The notes under the pieces were generated by a model that saw only the letters and a program-made list of their open reading frames with translations, did no database searches and was not told the origin of the DNA. This document shows positions 1-9,192 of a stretch of DNA of 64,000 bases, piece by piece (position 1 is the stretch's first letter; each line of letters starts with the position of its first letter). The DNA lies in NCBI RefSeq assembly GCF_014196915.1, contig NZ_JACIEP010000002.1:434001-498000 (forward strand). The letters run 5' to 3'. The stretch is from Dysgonomonas hofstadii (GTDB lineage Bacteria > Bacteroidota > Bacteroidia > Bacteroidales > Dysgonomonadaceae). The translations under genes were made by a program, and so were the position numbers.

Positions 1-906
1 CATGAAAGTAAATATTTCGATTGTTTCGTCCGGATCGACAGGAACTTCTTTTGACCTGAAGAATTTGAGTATCTGATCCAGGAGTGGTTTATATCCATTA
101 TAGCCTCCGGCCTGTACTACCTTGCTGCTACAGAATACACTGCCGCCGAAATAGTTATGGCCTGTGCGGATAGCCCGGAATGTTCCGATCCTTCCGTCAG
201 TCCAGATGCCTGTAACCACACTGTAATCTTTGGTAGTGGAACGACTGACCTGCGTACAGCCTTTACCCATCACTGTATAAAGAGTTTCTACCCCATGAAT
301 TCCATACCATGTAAAATCGGCATGGCTAGGCTCATAAGCATCGGGAGAATAACAATCGGCTCCCAATACTTTACCATGATCCCCATTGCGTATCTCCTGA
401 TTTATAGGAGAATAACGAAGTACAGAAGAAGAAAATACAGGCACGTTATATTTCTTCGCCAACTTGAATATTGCAATAGTTTCAGCCAACGTTGCAGCAA
501 CCGGTTTATCTATAAATACCGGCTTGCCTGCCTTGAAAACTTCAATTGCCTGCTCCAGATGCATATTACCGTCATTTGTTTCTAAAAACACACAATCCAC
601 TTGTTTAAGCATTTCCGCTATCGAAGTTGTTATTTTTACTCCGTGTTTTTTAGCTTCTTCTATATAACCCGGAATACGTTTGTAGCTGCTTTCTATTGTC
701 TTTGACCCGTAAGGATATGCTGCTACAATTTTAAATCCTTTATACTGCTCATGTTCTGGAGCACTCTCATCATTCAACAATTTGATGAAAGCCGGAGAAT
801 GGGAGGTATCCAGTCCAATTATTCCTAATTTGATAACTTCCTGAGAGTATAAAGACACTGATATAAGTGAGAAGAGAAGTGCTATAATGATATTTTTTGT
901 TTTCAT
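1..906 (-). CDS. Exported Gfo/Idh/MocA family oxidoreductase, 3' end outside window
   Basis: An open frame of 302 codons starts at ATG 906 and runs off the window edge without a stop. The protein begins with a signal peptide (MKTKNIIIALLFSLISVSLYS) followed by a dinucleotide-binding fold starting KLGIIGLDTSHS. This variant lacks the usual GxGxxG but is common in one Gfo/Idh/MocA subgroup. The catalytic-lysine motif appears as DKPVAA, and a WYGIHGVETLY stretch fits the substrate domain. Family knowledge: NAD(P)-dependent oxidation, reduction or epimerisation of sugars. It lies 47 bp downstream of nagB on the same strand, so it is probably last in the regulator-nagA-nagB series. An exported enzyme would act in the periplasm and must carry its cofactor bound. 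The substrate is unknown. Confidence 0.85.
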   Translation of the reverse strand, partial: MKTKNIIIALLFSLISVSLYSQEVIKLGIIGLDTSHSPAFIKLLNDESAPEHEQYKGFKIVAAYPYGSKTIESSYKRIPGYIEEAKKHGVKITTSIAEMLKQVDCVFLETNDGNMHLEQAIEVFKAGKPVFIDKPVAATLAETIAIFKLAKKYNVPVFSSSVLRYSPINQEIRNGDHGKVLGADCYSPDAYEPSHADFTWYGIHGVETLYTVMGKGCTQVSRSTTKDYSVVTGIWTDGRIGTFRAIRTGHNYFGGSVFCSSKVVQAGGYNGYKPLLDQILKFFRSKEVPVDPDETIEIFTFM

Positions 907-953
907 ATTATGAATAGATTTATAGGTTTTCGTTTTCTGTTGATTCTACATTT

Positions 954-1712
954 CTAATAATTCAAAAGAGCCGAACTATCCCTATCCAGATAGAGGACGG
1001 CGTTGTCTTTTGTTCGTAAAGCCGATGCCGGGCATACTTCGGATATTTTTCCGTTTATTGTATTAAATACCGCCTGCGCTTTCGTCCTAAACGGCACAAT
1101 ACAGAACAGATACTGGGCGAGTAGTAATGTCGGAATCGTAAGAGTAAGCGCCTCAGTAGGCACATCGTCTAATTTATCGAAACATTTATCATTAACCTGT
1201 TGTTGCCTGCACATTTCATCCAACACCACGACTTTTACCATCTCTTCATCATCGAACCGTGCCACATGAGGATCATTGAATGCGATATGTCCATTCTCTC
1301 CTATTCCCAAACATACAATGTTCGGCGGGTATTTTTTCAACAGATCGGCATAGCGTTTACATTCTTCATCTATCGGTTTGTTCCCGTCAAGGTAGTAAAT
1401 TTTCCGGAAAGGCAGCAAGCCGAAGATTTCTTTTTTCAGGAAATTGCCAAACCTTTGTGGTGCATCTTCACTCAGATTTATGTATTCATCAAGATGAAAA
1501 GCATTTATACGAGACCAGTCAATTTCCTTATGCGAGGTAAGTTCCTTTAAAAACTCAGACTGGGAAGGAGCCGCCGCAAAGATCATATTTATATATTCTT
1601 TCTCTTTGAGAAGCTCCTTTATCTGATCCGACACATCCCGCGCAGCATTTACAGACATCTCTTTAGTCGTAGTATATATTTTTACCGTAAGTTTATCCTT
1701 TTTTAAAATCAT
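954..1712 (-). CDS. nagB: Glucosamine-6-phosphate deaminase-like protein (NagB family)
   Basis: The protein converts glucosamine-6-phosphate to fructose-6-phosphate and ammonia, if the family assignment holds. It shows the family blocks INAFHLDEYINL (active-site Asp) and CLGIGENGHIAFNDP (phosphate/ring-opening loop with His). In E. coli NagB the second block reads GNDGH; here it is GENGH, so the Asp is replaced by Asn. The ORF can start at 1748, overlapping nagA by 29 bp, but an ATG at 1712 gives 252 aa starting MILKKDKL and sits 7 bp past the nagA stop, so I prefer it. No clear ribosome binding site is seen. Following nagA in the same direction, it would complete N-acetylglucosamine-6-phosphate catabolism. 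A related 6-phosphosugar isomerase activity is possible. Confidence 0.82.
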   Translation of the reverse strand: MILKKDKLTVKIYTTTKEMSVNAARDVSDQIKELLKEKEYINMIFAAAPSQSEFLKELTSHKEIDWSRINAFHLDEYINLSEDAPQRFGNFLKKEIFGLLPFRKIYYLDGNKPIDEECKRYADLLKKYPPNIVCLGIGENGHIAFNDPHVARFDDEEMVKVVVLDEMCRQQQVNDKCFDKLDDVPTEALTLTIPTLLLAQYLFCIVPFRTKAQAVFNTINGKISEVCPASALRTKDNAVLYLDRDSSALLNY

Positions 1713-1719
1713 AGCATTG

Positions 1720-2910
1720 TTAATTTTTTGTATAAATAATTCTACCATTCACTATCGTTGTCTGAACTGAAATTTCTGAATCGAATATGATAATATCTGC
1801 GTCTTTTCCTACCTCCAATGAGCCCTTATTCTTATCTACACCAAGAATACGGGCCGGATTCTGAGTAATCATTTTCACAGCATCATGCAAAGGAACTTCC
1901 GCTATTTGCGTCATTGTTCGCACCAGACGGTCAGCCGTAGCCACACTACCTGCAAACGCCGAGCGATCCGGCAGTTTTGCGACACCATCTTCTACTATGA
2001 CTTTCTGCCCTTTATCGTTGCTTCCCAAGATGTATTCACCATCCGGCATACCCGCTCCCCTCATTGAATCCGTACATAAAGCAATCGTGTGAGGTGCCTT
2101 GAATTTGCATACATATTGTAAAAGTGATTTCGGCAAATGAATACCGTCTGCTATGATCTCAACAGTCATATCATCGATCATATAAGCGGCCTCGATAGAT
2201 CCCGCATAGCGGTAAGCATTGCGACGGGTAATGGACGACATACAGGAATATAAATGTGTGACGTGTGTGAAGCCATGTTTGTATGCTTCGACAACTTCTT
2301 CATACAGGGCATCGGTATGCCCTAAAGAAGCTAATATACCTTTAGACCGCAACAGATCGCCTAACTCCAATGCGCCATCCAGCTCTGGAGCCATACTCCA
2401 ACGGATAATATGTTTTCCGCCTATAGCCAGTATTTCGTTATATTCCTCAGGTTCAGGGTTACGCAGATACTTAGGGTCTTGCGCTCCTCGCTGACTGTAT
2501 GCGAAATAAGGGCCTTCGAGATGTAGTCCTAAGAGCCCTGCTCCATCGGTATTTAACTCTTTTGCCTGCTCGTATACGGAGAATGTTTTCAACAATTCCC
2601 CGGTTGTACTTGTCAAAGTCGTAGGCACAAGGCTTGTAGTACCGTATTTTGCATGAGTTATGGCTGCTCCCAGATAGGCTTCGACTGTATTATCCATAAA
2701 ATCATAACCTCCGGCACCATGCGTATGCATATCAATAAAACCCGGAGATACATAATTTCCTTTCGCATCGATTACGACATCGGATTCATTATACTCCCCG
2801 AAAGCCCCCTCCCCTATTTGAGAAATAGTACTCCCGGCCAGAATAATAAAGCCCTCGTTCAGTATCCTGTCAGACAGGATAAGAGTCGCATTTTTTATTA
2901 TTGTTCTCAT
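1720..2910 (-). CDS. nagA: N-acetylglucosamine-6-phosphate deacetylase
   Basis: This amidohydrolase-superfamily enzyme removes the acetyl group from GlcNAc-6-phosphate in the cytoplasm, giving the NagB substrate. The 396-aa length is normal. It shows the metal-binding HTHG motif at residues 62-65, HLEGPYF with the metal Glu, LGHTDA and THVTHLYSCM with metal His residues, and ALCTDSMRGAGMPDGEY with the catalytic Asp. The usual HLFNAM block reads HLYSCM, so the enzyme is somewhat divergent. It is translated just ahead of nagB, probably as one transcript, and lies downstream of a XylR-like regulator on the same strand. A TAatTTTG box about 50 bp upstream may be its own promoter. Confidence 0.9.
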   Translation of the reverse strand: MRTIIKNATLILSDRILNEGFIILAGSTISQIGEGAFGEYNESDVVIDAKGNYVSPGFIDMHTHGAGGYDFMDNTVEAYLGAAITHAKYGTTSLVPTTLTSTTGELLKTFSVYEQAKELNTDGAGLLGLHLEGPYFAYSQRGAQDPKYLRNPEPEEYNEILAIGGKHIIRWSMAPELDGALELGDLLRSKGILASLGHTDALYEEVVEAYKHGFTHVTHLYSCMSSITRRNAYRYAGSIEAAYMIDDMTVEIIADGIHLPKSLLQYVCKFKAPHTIALCTDSMRGAGMPDGEYILGSNDKGQKVIVEDGVAKLPDRSAFAGSVATADRLVRTMTQIAEVPLHDAVKMITQNPARILGVDKNKGSLEVGKDADIIIFDSEISVQTTIVNGRIIYTKN

Positions 2911-2960
2911 TCAAATTTCAGTTATAAGGTATCAGTCAGAACATCGATCTAGTAATTGTT

Positions 2961-2968
2961 CAAAATTA
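2961..2968 (-). promoter_or_regulatory. Candidate -7 box of a Bacteroidota promoter for nagA
   Basis: On the minus strand this reads TAATTTTG, matching the TAnnTTTG box used by the Bacteroidota primary sigma factor. It lies about 50 bp ahead of the nagA start. No convincing -33 TTTG is seen at the right distance, and the box can occur by chance in AT-rich DNA. Confidence 0.3.
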
Positions 2969-3158
2969 ATCTTTTAAATTTTCAGAATAAGGAATGTAAT
3001 GCGAATGACTGTTGTCATAAGACGTCAAAATTTCATTTTTGAGGAAAATACATTACAATAAGGTTAACCGCGTGTGTTTGCTTTTGTTTATACTGATAAG
3101 GATGTGTCTTCTTTTCTCCACATTATTATATGGAAGGATATAATTATCACTGAAATTT

Positions 3159-4352
3159 TTAAAGTTTTTCTGGAATATCTGTTAATAATCCGGACGATTC
3201 CTCTTTTTTATACAGTTTCCTGTACTCAGCCGGAGATATGGACTTATATTTACGGAATATGCGTGACACATTTTTATAATCGTCAAATCCGGCCTGGATA
3301 GCGGCATCGGGTAGATGCAAATCTGTGGTAAGCAGTAATTTTATAAAATGATTGATCCTGTGATCCAATACACATTGATATATAGAAGTCCCAATCAGGT
3401 CTTTAAACTTTTTCTCAAGCACTCTTCTTGACAGGGGCACCAGGTCAACCAGGTCATTGACAGATATTTTATTATTGTAATTATTATTTATATAATCCAG
3501 TATAAATCTGATATGAGGATCCGAAACGGCATACTTATCAGTCGATGAACGGTTCTCTATATACAAAGGTTTCACTACTATGTTAAAGGCCTCATCTATT
3601 TCATTCCTTATATATTGATCCAGTAATTTGGCAGCCTGGTATCCACCATTTTCTACATCGAGTACTATGGAGGATAATGTAGGCGTGGATAAATTACACA
3701 ACAACGAATCATTATCACACCCTAAAATGGCTACTTCATCAGGTATAGATATATTGAATATATTACACGTTTCTGATATCTGCAATGCATAGTAATCGTC
3801 ACAGGCAAAAAGGGCTGTAGGCTTAGGTAACGATTGTAACCATTTACCCGTATACTCGGTATTATACAGCCATTCCTTATTGTCAGGATTTTTATTTTCA
3901 AGTATTTTACATTCGTAACCAAGATTTTCAATTTTTTCCTTATATCCCAATCCTCTTTCCCTGGACCAGATTGCATTCTTATATCCGTAATATGCAAAAT
4001 TCTTATATCCTTTTGCAATAAAAAAATCGGCGGCCATTACTCCTGTTTCATAATAATCCCCGGTAAGATTAGAAATATACTTATTTCTTTCACGGTAATT
4101 CTGTACAATAATAGGAATATCCAACTCCCTGAATAATTCAAGGTTCACATCCCGAAGTTGCGCGATAATAGCATTTGCTTTCCATTTTTTTGCAAAATTC
4201 ACAACTCCTGTTTCTCCATACATCATCTGATAATACAAAGGCATACGCAAAAACGACCACGGCCCGACCTCTCTCGAATAACGGATAATACCTTCCAGCA
4301 AGCGACGACTGTATCCACTTGAAAAGTCAGTTAGAACAAGAATCTTTAGCAT
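3159..4352 (-). CDS. XylR-like transcriptional regulator (periplasmic-binding-like domain plus AraC HTH)
   Basis: The 397-aa protein has two parts. Residues 1 to about 270 form a LacI-type sugar-binding fold, with MLKILVLTDFSSGYSRRLLE at the start, HDY-like CDDYYALQ, and VAILGCDND near residue 210. Residues about 285-385 form an AraC-type double helix-turn-helix (ISVNDLVDLVPLSRRVLEKKF, then LPDAAIQAGFDDYKNVSRIFRKYKSISP, given here as separate blocks in order). This matches XylR-family activators, which sense a sugar in the cytoplasm. It sits between nagA and the long divergent array, the usual place for a local regulator of both. The inducer is not predictable from sequence. Confidence 0.88.
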   Translation of the reverse strand: MLKILVLTDFSSGYSRRLLEGIIRYSREVGPWSFLRMPLYYQMMYGETGVVNFAKKWKANAIIAQLRDVNLELFRELDIPIIVQNYRERNKYISNLTGDYYETGVMAADFFIAKGYKNFAYYGYKNAIWSRERGLGYKEKIENLGYECKILENKNPDNKEWLYNTEYTGKWLQSLPKPTALFACDDYYALQISETCNIFNISIPDEVAILGCDNDSLLCNLSTPTLSSIVLDVENGGYQAAKLLDQYIRNEIDEAFNIVVKPLYIENRSSTDKYAVSDPHIRFILDYINNNYNNKISVNDLVDLVPLSRRVLEKKFKDLIGTSIYQCVLDHRINHFIKLLLTTDLHLPDAAIQAGFDDYKNVSRIFRKYKSISPAEYRKLYKKEESSGLLTDIPEKL

Positions 4353-4911
4353 AGGTTTTTAGGATTTGTTGAAAATCTCAATTCGCATCTAAAATAATAC
4401 GTATAGATTAAAAAGTATCAATTTTATTTTAAAAATAATCTAAATGATTATTAAATGCAGCAAATTTCCAGATTTTATTTATACATTTAGGTCAAAGCAA
4501 GTCTGATGGGTTAGCCACGGCACTTTAACCCCATCAAAACAAACAAATTGATTAAAAATATTTATAAAAATGATTTTTATGATACAGAATGAAAAATGTG
4601 ATCATATACTATTTCTATTATTACAAAAATAATTAATTATTTCGAAATTGTATTCCAGAGAAAAACTTACTTAAACACTATTATATTTTCAGACTTATTG
4701 ACTTCGGATTATTATATACCTTCGAAATCCGCATTAAATCTAACTTTATAATTATATATCTTAGAAAGATATTTCTTAAAGCGACAAATAGATGTTGACG
4801 TTTTTTGAGAATAGTAAGGCGTCATTTGAGTTTAGTTTTGTTTCAAATAAGAGTTTCTTTGTATTAGTAACATTATGTTAGATTAAATTTAATTACCATA
4901 AAAACATTATC
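4353..4911. promoter_or_regulatory. Divergent control region between regulator and oxidoreductase operon
   Basis: This 559-bp, very AT-rich stretch has no plausible gene. It separates the leftward regulator gene from the rightward oxidoreductase-transporter series, so promoters for both should lie here. A hairpin with TGATGGG and CCCATCA arms is at 4504-4536. TAccTTCG at 4717-4724 resembles a rightward -7 box, but its nearest upstream TTG element is too close. A long leader before the 4912 start is likely. No firm operator can be named. Confidence 0.5.
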
Positions 4912-6252
4912 ATGAGTACACGACGTGATTTTTTAAAGAAAGCAGTTCTGGGAACTTCAGCTCTTTCATTCGGAGGAGTAATAAACGACATGAGTGCAAA
5001 AAGTTATTTCAATGTCAATGGTGCAAACGATAAAATAAGAGTTGCTGCCATAGGCGTCAATTCCCGTGGTGGAGCTTTAGCCGTAAATTTCGCAAAACAA
5101 AAAGGTTGCGAAATAACTTATATATGTGATGTGGACAGCCGTGCTATCGCAAAATGCTCGGAAGCCGTAGCAAAAGTACAGGGAAGTAATCCAAAAGGAG
5201 AAAAAGATATAAGAAAAGTCCTCGAATCGAAAGATGTGGATGCTGTTATAATCGCTACACCTGACCACTGGCACGCACCGGCTGCATTAATGGCCATGCA
5301 GGCTGGCAAAGATATTTATCTTGAAAAACCTTGCAGCTATTGCCCTGAAGAAGGTGAAATCCTTATTAATGGAGTAGCAAAATACAACCGTGTCCTGCAA
5401 ATGGGTAACCAGAGACGCTCATGGCCGAATGTGCAGGAAGGGATTCAGGCCATAAAAGAAGGGATTATCGGCAATGTGCATTTCGGTAAAGCATGGTACA
5501 CCAACAACCGCCCGTCGATAGGTATAGGTAAAGAGGTTGCCGTTCCTGAATGGCTCGATTGGGATCTTTGGCAAGGACCTGCTCCACGTACAGCATACAA
5601 AGACAATATCGTACACTATAACTGGCACTGGATGTGGAAATGGGGAACTGCCGAATCATTGAACAACGGAACACATATGGTCGACATATTACGTTGGGGA
5701 ATGGAAACAGAATACCCTACAATGGTCAGTTCTGCAGGAGGCCGTTATTTCTTCAAGGACGATTGGGAAACACCGGATACGCAGGTCATAAATATGGAGT
5801 TCGGCAAAACCAAATCCATGACATGGGAAGGCCGCAGTTGTAATGGACGGACTATCGAAGGCAGTAGCGTAGGTTCTATGTTCTACGGAGATAAAGGTAG
5901 CATGCTGATTACAGGAAGCGACGGATACCGGATTTTCGATATGGATAATAAAGTTATAAAACAACAGTACAGCAAACTGGAAATTGATCCGCGCAACCTG
6001 ATGAATCCGGCAGAGAGTCTGGATGCATTGCACATCAATAATTTCTTTGACGGTATAAGAAAAGGTGAGAAATTAAATTCCGATATCGTATCGGGACATA
6101 AGAGCACATTGCTTATGCAGCTCGGAAACATCTCTCAACGTGTTGGACGATCTCTTGATATAGATTCTGCCAATGGTCGTATAATAAAAGACAAAGACGC
6201 CCAGAAACACTGGAGCCGTACTTACCAAAAAGGATGGGAAATGAAACTGTAA
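4912..6252 (+). CDS. Tat-exported Gfo/Idh/MocA family oxidoreductase
   Basis: The 446-aa protein opens with a twin-arginine signal (STRRDFLKKAVLGTSALSF), so it is probably exported folded with its nucleotide cofactor. The Rossmann loop reads AAIGVNSRGG near residue 46, the catalytic-lysine motif is LEKPCSY, and NAVNIIATPDHWH-type sequence (VIIATPDHWHAP) marks the dinucleotide domain edge. The C-terminal alpha/beta domain carries the substrate site (QRRSWP, WHWMWKWGT, NNGTHMVD). Family members oxidise or epimerise sugars, and some Bacteroidota versions act on glycosides in the periplasm. It is first in the rightward series, 51 bp ahead of the NagP-like permease. The GH109 N-acetylgalactosaminidase branch is an alternative I consider less likely. 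Confidence 0.88.
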   Translation: MSTRRDFLKKAVLGTSALSFGGVINDMSAKSYFNVNGANDKIRVAAIGVNSRGGALAVNFAKQKGCEITYICDVDSRAIAKCSEAVAKVQGSNPKGEKDIRKVLESKDVDAVIIATPDHWHAPAALMAMQAGKDIYLEKPCSYCPEEGEILINGVAKYNRVLQMGNQRRSWPNVQEGIQAIKEGIIGNVHFGKAWYTNNRPSIGIGKEVAVPEWLDWDLWQGPAPRTAYKDNIVHYNWHWMWKWGTAESLNNGTHMVDILRWGMETEYPTMVSSAGGRYFFKDDWETPDTQVINMEFGKTKSMTWEGRSCNGRTIEGSSVGSMFYGDKGSMLITGSDGYRIFDMDNKVIKQQYSKLEIDPRNLMNPAESLDALHINNFFDGIRKGEKLNSDIVSGHKSTLLMQLGNISQRVGRSLDIDSANGRIIKDKDAQKHWSRTYQKGWEMKL

Positions 6253-6303
6253 TATTTTACAGATGAACAAAGCAAACAAAAACAATTTTAAATCTGATGC
6301 CCC

Positions 6304-7632
6304 ATGAAACCATTAGAAAATCAACCATTAAACAAACGTAATACCACGATTGCCATAATCATAGTAGGCGCTATGTTTTTCATTTTCGGTTTGGTTTCAT
6401 GGGTCAATGCGATCCTGATACCATACTTCAAGATAGCATGTGAACTAACACATTTCGAATCTTACTTTGTCGCTTTCGCATTCTATATTGCGTACCTCTG
6501 TTTATCGATACCTTCGGCTTTTATACTGAATAAGGTGGGTTATAAACGGGGGATCATGTACGGTTTTATTTGTATGGCTATAGGAGCAGCGTTGTTTATA
6601 CCTGCTGCCCTTACTCGGACATACGGAATATTCCTTGCGGGATTATTCGTTATCGGGGCAGGCCTCACAATACTCCAGTCTGCGGCAAACCCTTATATAA
6701 CGATCGTAGGCCCCATCGAAAGTGCAGCCAAGAGGATCAGCCTGATGGGAATCTGTAATAAGTTTGCGGGAATTATCTCCCCACTTATCTTTGCCGCAGT
6801 AGTGCTGAAAGTAACAGACAGCAGTTTATTTACTTTACTGGAATCCGGAACACTGGACGAAGCATCTAAAAACATGATGCTCGACGACCTGATCCGGCGC
6901 GTAATAAAACCATACGCGATCTTATCTGTTGCTCTGCTTGCATTCGGAATATTTATACGTTATTCGGTACTTCCCGAGATCGATCCGGCGGAGAATAATA
7001 AGGAAGAAGAAAATTGCACTCATAAAAGGACTTCCATCTTTCAGTTTCCATACCTGATTCTAGGTGCATTCGCATTGTTCGTACATGTGGGAACACAGAT
7101 AATAGCTATAGACACCATTATCAGTTATGCCGGTTCGATGGGCATGAACCTACTGGAAGCCAAAGCATTCCCCTCTTATACATTAACAGCGACAATAGTC
7201 GGATATGCAATAGGAATTGCACTGATACCAAAATATTTATCGCAGACAAGAGCTCTGCAGATATGCTGTTCTCTCGGATTGTTATTGTCCATAGCCGTTA
7301 TCCTTGTCAGCAAAGAAGTGATAATATTAGGGCATGACAGCACTCTTTCCATCTGGTTCCTTTGTGCGCTGGGATTGCCCAATGCTTTGATCTACGCAGG
7401 TATCTGGCCGTTATCGATAAAAGGATTAGGGCGTTTCACTAAGATAGGCTCTTCTCTCCTAATCATGGGGCTGAGCGGAAATGCTATTATGCCGATAGTT
7501 TATGGATACTTCGCAGACATACAGGGCCTGCAGAATGCTTACTGGGTTCTATTACCTTGCTATATTTACCTGATATTCTTTGCCATAAAAGGGCATAAAA
7601 TCCAGTCGTGGTCCTTCAAATCAAAGAGTTAG
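6304..7632 (+). CDS. MFS sugar permease of the FucP/NagP group
   Basis: The 442-aa inner-membrane protein has about 12 hydrophobic segments and the hallmarks of the fucose:H+ symporter family: FGLVSWVNAILIPYFK in helix 1, LNKVGYKRG between helices 2 and 3, and GAGLTILQSAANPYI in helix 4. Relatives carry L-fucose, glucose/galactose or, as NagP in Bacteroidota, N-acetylglucosamine. With nagA and nagB on the other side of the shared control region, import of GlcNAc or a related amino sugar is the best guess. It starts 51 bp after the first oxidoreductase gene and is probably cotranscribed with it. Confidence 0.88.
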   Translation: MKPLENQPLNKRNTTIAIIIVGAMFFIFGLVSWVNAILIPYFKIACELTHFESYFVAFAFYIAYLCLSIPSAFILNKVGYKRGIMYGFICMAIGAALFIPAALTRTYGIFLAGLFVIGAGLTILQSAANPYITIVGPIESAAKRISLMGICNKFAGIISPLIFAAVVLKVTDSSLFTLLESGTLDEASKNMMLDDLIRRVIKPYAILSVALLAFGIFIRYSVLPEIDPAENNKEEENCTHKRTSIFQFPYLILGAFALFVHVGTQIIAIDTIISYAGSMGMNLLEAKAFPSYTLTATIVGYAIGIALIPKYLSQTRALQICCSLGLLLSIAVILVSKEVIILGHDSTLSIWFLCALGLPNALIYAGIWPLSIKGLGRFTKIGSSLLIMGLSGNAIMPIVYGYFADIQGLQNAYWVLLPCYIYLIFFAIKGHKIQSWSFKSKS

Positions 7633-7736
7633 GGTCGCAGACCTATTTATAACTTTTGTCTGTGTAATAACAAAAATCAGCTATAGGTGGATATTATTGT
7701 ATTAAATACTTTCTTTTACTTAAATATATCAGACTT

Positions 7737-9140
7737 ATGAAATATGCTAAATATCTCTTTTGTCTTCTACCGGTTCTTATCTTTATAACAGCTTGTGATA
7801 TGCAACCAAAACATGAGAAGTTCAATGGCTCTGAAGGTGAAGTACGTTTAATAACGGTAGCACCGGCGCATTTCCATGCAGCCTTGTTACAAAAGTCAAT
7901 GCTCAGGCAGTTGAATTATAATGTGAACGTATATGCTACTGAAGGTCCCGAATTGGATAATTACCTCAATCTTATCAATTCGTTCAACACGAGAGAACAT
8001 AACCCGACTTATTGGAATCCTAAGGTATACACAGGAAACGACTTTTTTGAAAAAATGCTTTCGGAGAAAAACGGGAATGTTGTCGTATTGGCAGGGAACA
8101 ACAAGTTGAAAACAGATTATATTCTCCGTTCGGTAGGTGCAGGATTAAATGTTCTGGCCGATAAACCGATGGCAATAGATGAAGCATCGTTCGAGCAACT
8201 GAAGAATGCTTTTACCCTCTCGGCAAAAAACGATGTCCTTCTATACGATATTATGACCGAGCGTTACAACTTTATCAACATCTTAAGCAGAGTATTGATG
8301 CAGGATAAAGAACTTTTCGGAACGATAACCAAAGGCACACCCGAAAATCCTGCCGTGGAAATGGAAAGTGTACATCATTTTTACAAAATTGTATCGGGAA
8401 ATCCTCTTACACGTCCGGCATGGTATTACGATGTGGAACAACAGGGCGAAGGCATTGTGGATGTGACCACACACCTGATAGATATTGTCAACTGGCAATG
8501 TTTTCCGGAAGTAGCGCTCGATTACAAAAAGGACGTAAAGGTTACAGATGCTAACCATTCGGCCACACCTATTACGCTCGAACAGTTCCGTTTATCGACA
8601 AAAGTGGAAGAATTTCCGGATTATTTACATAAATATGTCAAAGATTCCGTTCTATACGTATATGCGAACGGTAATATAAGTTATCAGGTGAAAGATGTCA
8701 ACGTAGGTATAAAAGTAGTCTGGAATTATCAGGCTCCCAACGGGACAGGCGATACACACCGTACTGTGATAAACGGTACTAAAGCGACCTTGCTGGTGCT
8801 TCAGGGCGAGGAACAGGGATATAAATCGAAACTATATATAAAGAAAGGAGCAGATGCGACGGAAAGTGCATTCAGAGAGAATATTGAAAGAGCGATCAAT
8901 GACCTGAAAAATATCTATCCTGTATCTCTTAAAGAAGCATACGATAGCATGCTGGAGATAGAAATATCACCAAGTATGGATGACGGACATGAAGCCCATT
9001 TCTCCAAGGTTGCCGAAAAATATTTCAACTTCCTTATTACCCGTGAAATGCCTGAATGGGAAGTACCTAATATGCTGGTAAAATATTATATAACCACCAC
9101 AGCATTGGAAATGGCCAGAAAAAAACAACCTGCTTTTTAA
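7737..9140 (+). CDS. Lipoprotein Gfo/Idh/MocA-like putative oxidoreductase
   Basis: The 467-aa protein has a lipoprotein signal ending ITACDMQ, so it should be anchored in the envelope. The N-terminal fold begins RLITVAPAHFHAALLQ, lacking the glycine-rich nucleotide loop of classical Gfo/Idh/MocA enzymes, but keeps a lysine motif (LADKPMAI near residue 140) and a VTTHLIDIVNW block. The long C-terminal half fits the putative oxidoreductase C-terminal domain typical of Bacteroidota. It may bind cofactor differently or not at all. It follows the permease by 104 bp and precedes another oxidoreductase by 52 bp. The substrate is unknown. Confidence 0.8.
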   Translation: MKYAKYLFCLLPVLIFITACDMQPKHEKFNGSEGEVRLITVAPAHFHAALLQKSMLRQLNYNVNVYATEGPELDNYLNLINSFNTREHNPTYWNPKVYTGNDFFEKMLSEKNGNVVVLAGNNKLKTDYILRSVGAGLNVLADKPMAIDEASFEQLKNAFTLSAKNDVLLYDIMTERYNFINILSRVLMQDKELFGTITKGTPENPAVEMESVHHFYKIVSGNPLTRPAWYYDVEQQGEGIVDVTTHLIDIVNWQCFPEVALDYKKDVKVTDANHSATPITLEQFRLSTKVEEFPDYLHKYVKDSVLYVYANGNISYQVKDVNVGIKVVWNYQAPNGTGDTHRTVINGTKATLLVLQGEEQGYKSKLYIKKGADATESAFRENIERAINDLKNIYPVSLKEAYDSMLEIEISPSMDDGHEAHFSKVAEKYFNFLITREMPEWEVPNMLVKYYITTTALEMARKKQPAF

Positions 9141-9192
9141 GCGGTTACTAATATAAAACAACTCATAAAATGACAATAAAAGAATAAGAACC

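Noticed and set aside
157-585. 142-codon plus-strand frame
   Set aside because: It lies antisense to the partial exported oxidoreductase, which has a signal peptide and family motifs.
3074-3301. Small plus-strand frame beside the regulator gene
   Set aside because: It mostly overlaps the end of the XylR-like gene in antisense and has no start signal or family likeness.
4504-4536. TGATGGG/CCCATCA hairpin taken as a terminator
   Set aside because: It lies in a divergent promoter region where no transcript ends, and no T run follows on the plus strand.
4912-6252. GH109 alpha-N-acetylgalactosaminidase
   Set aside because: GH109 shares the Gfo/Idh/MocA fold and export signal, but the sequence around the lysine motif and substrate domain does not look like the known GH109 pattern.
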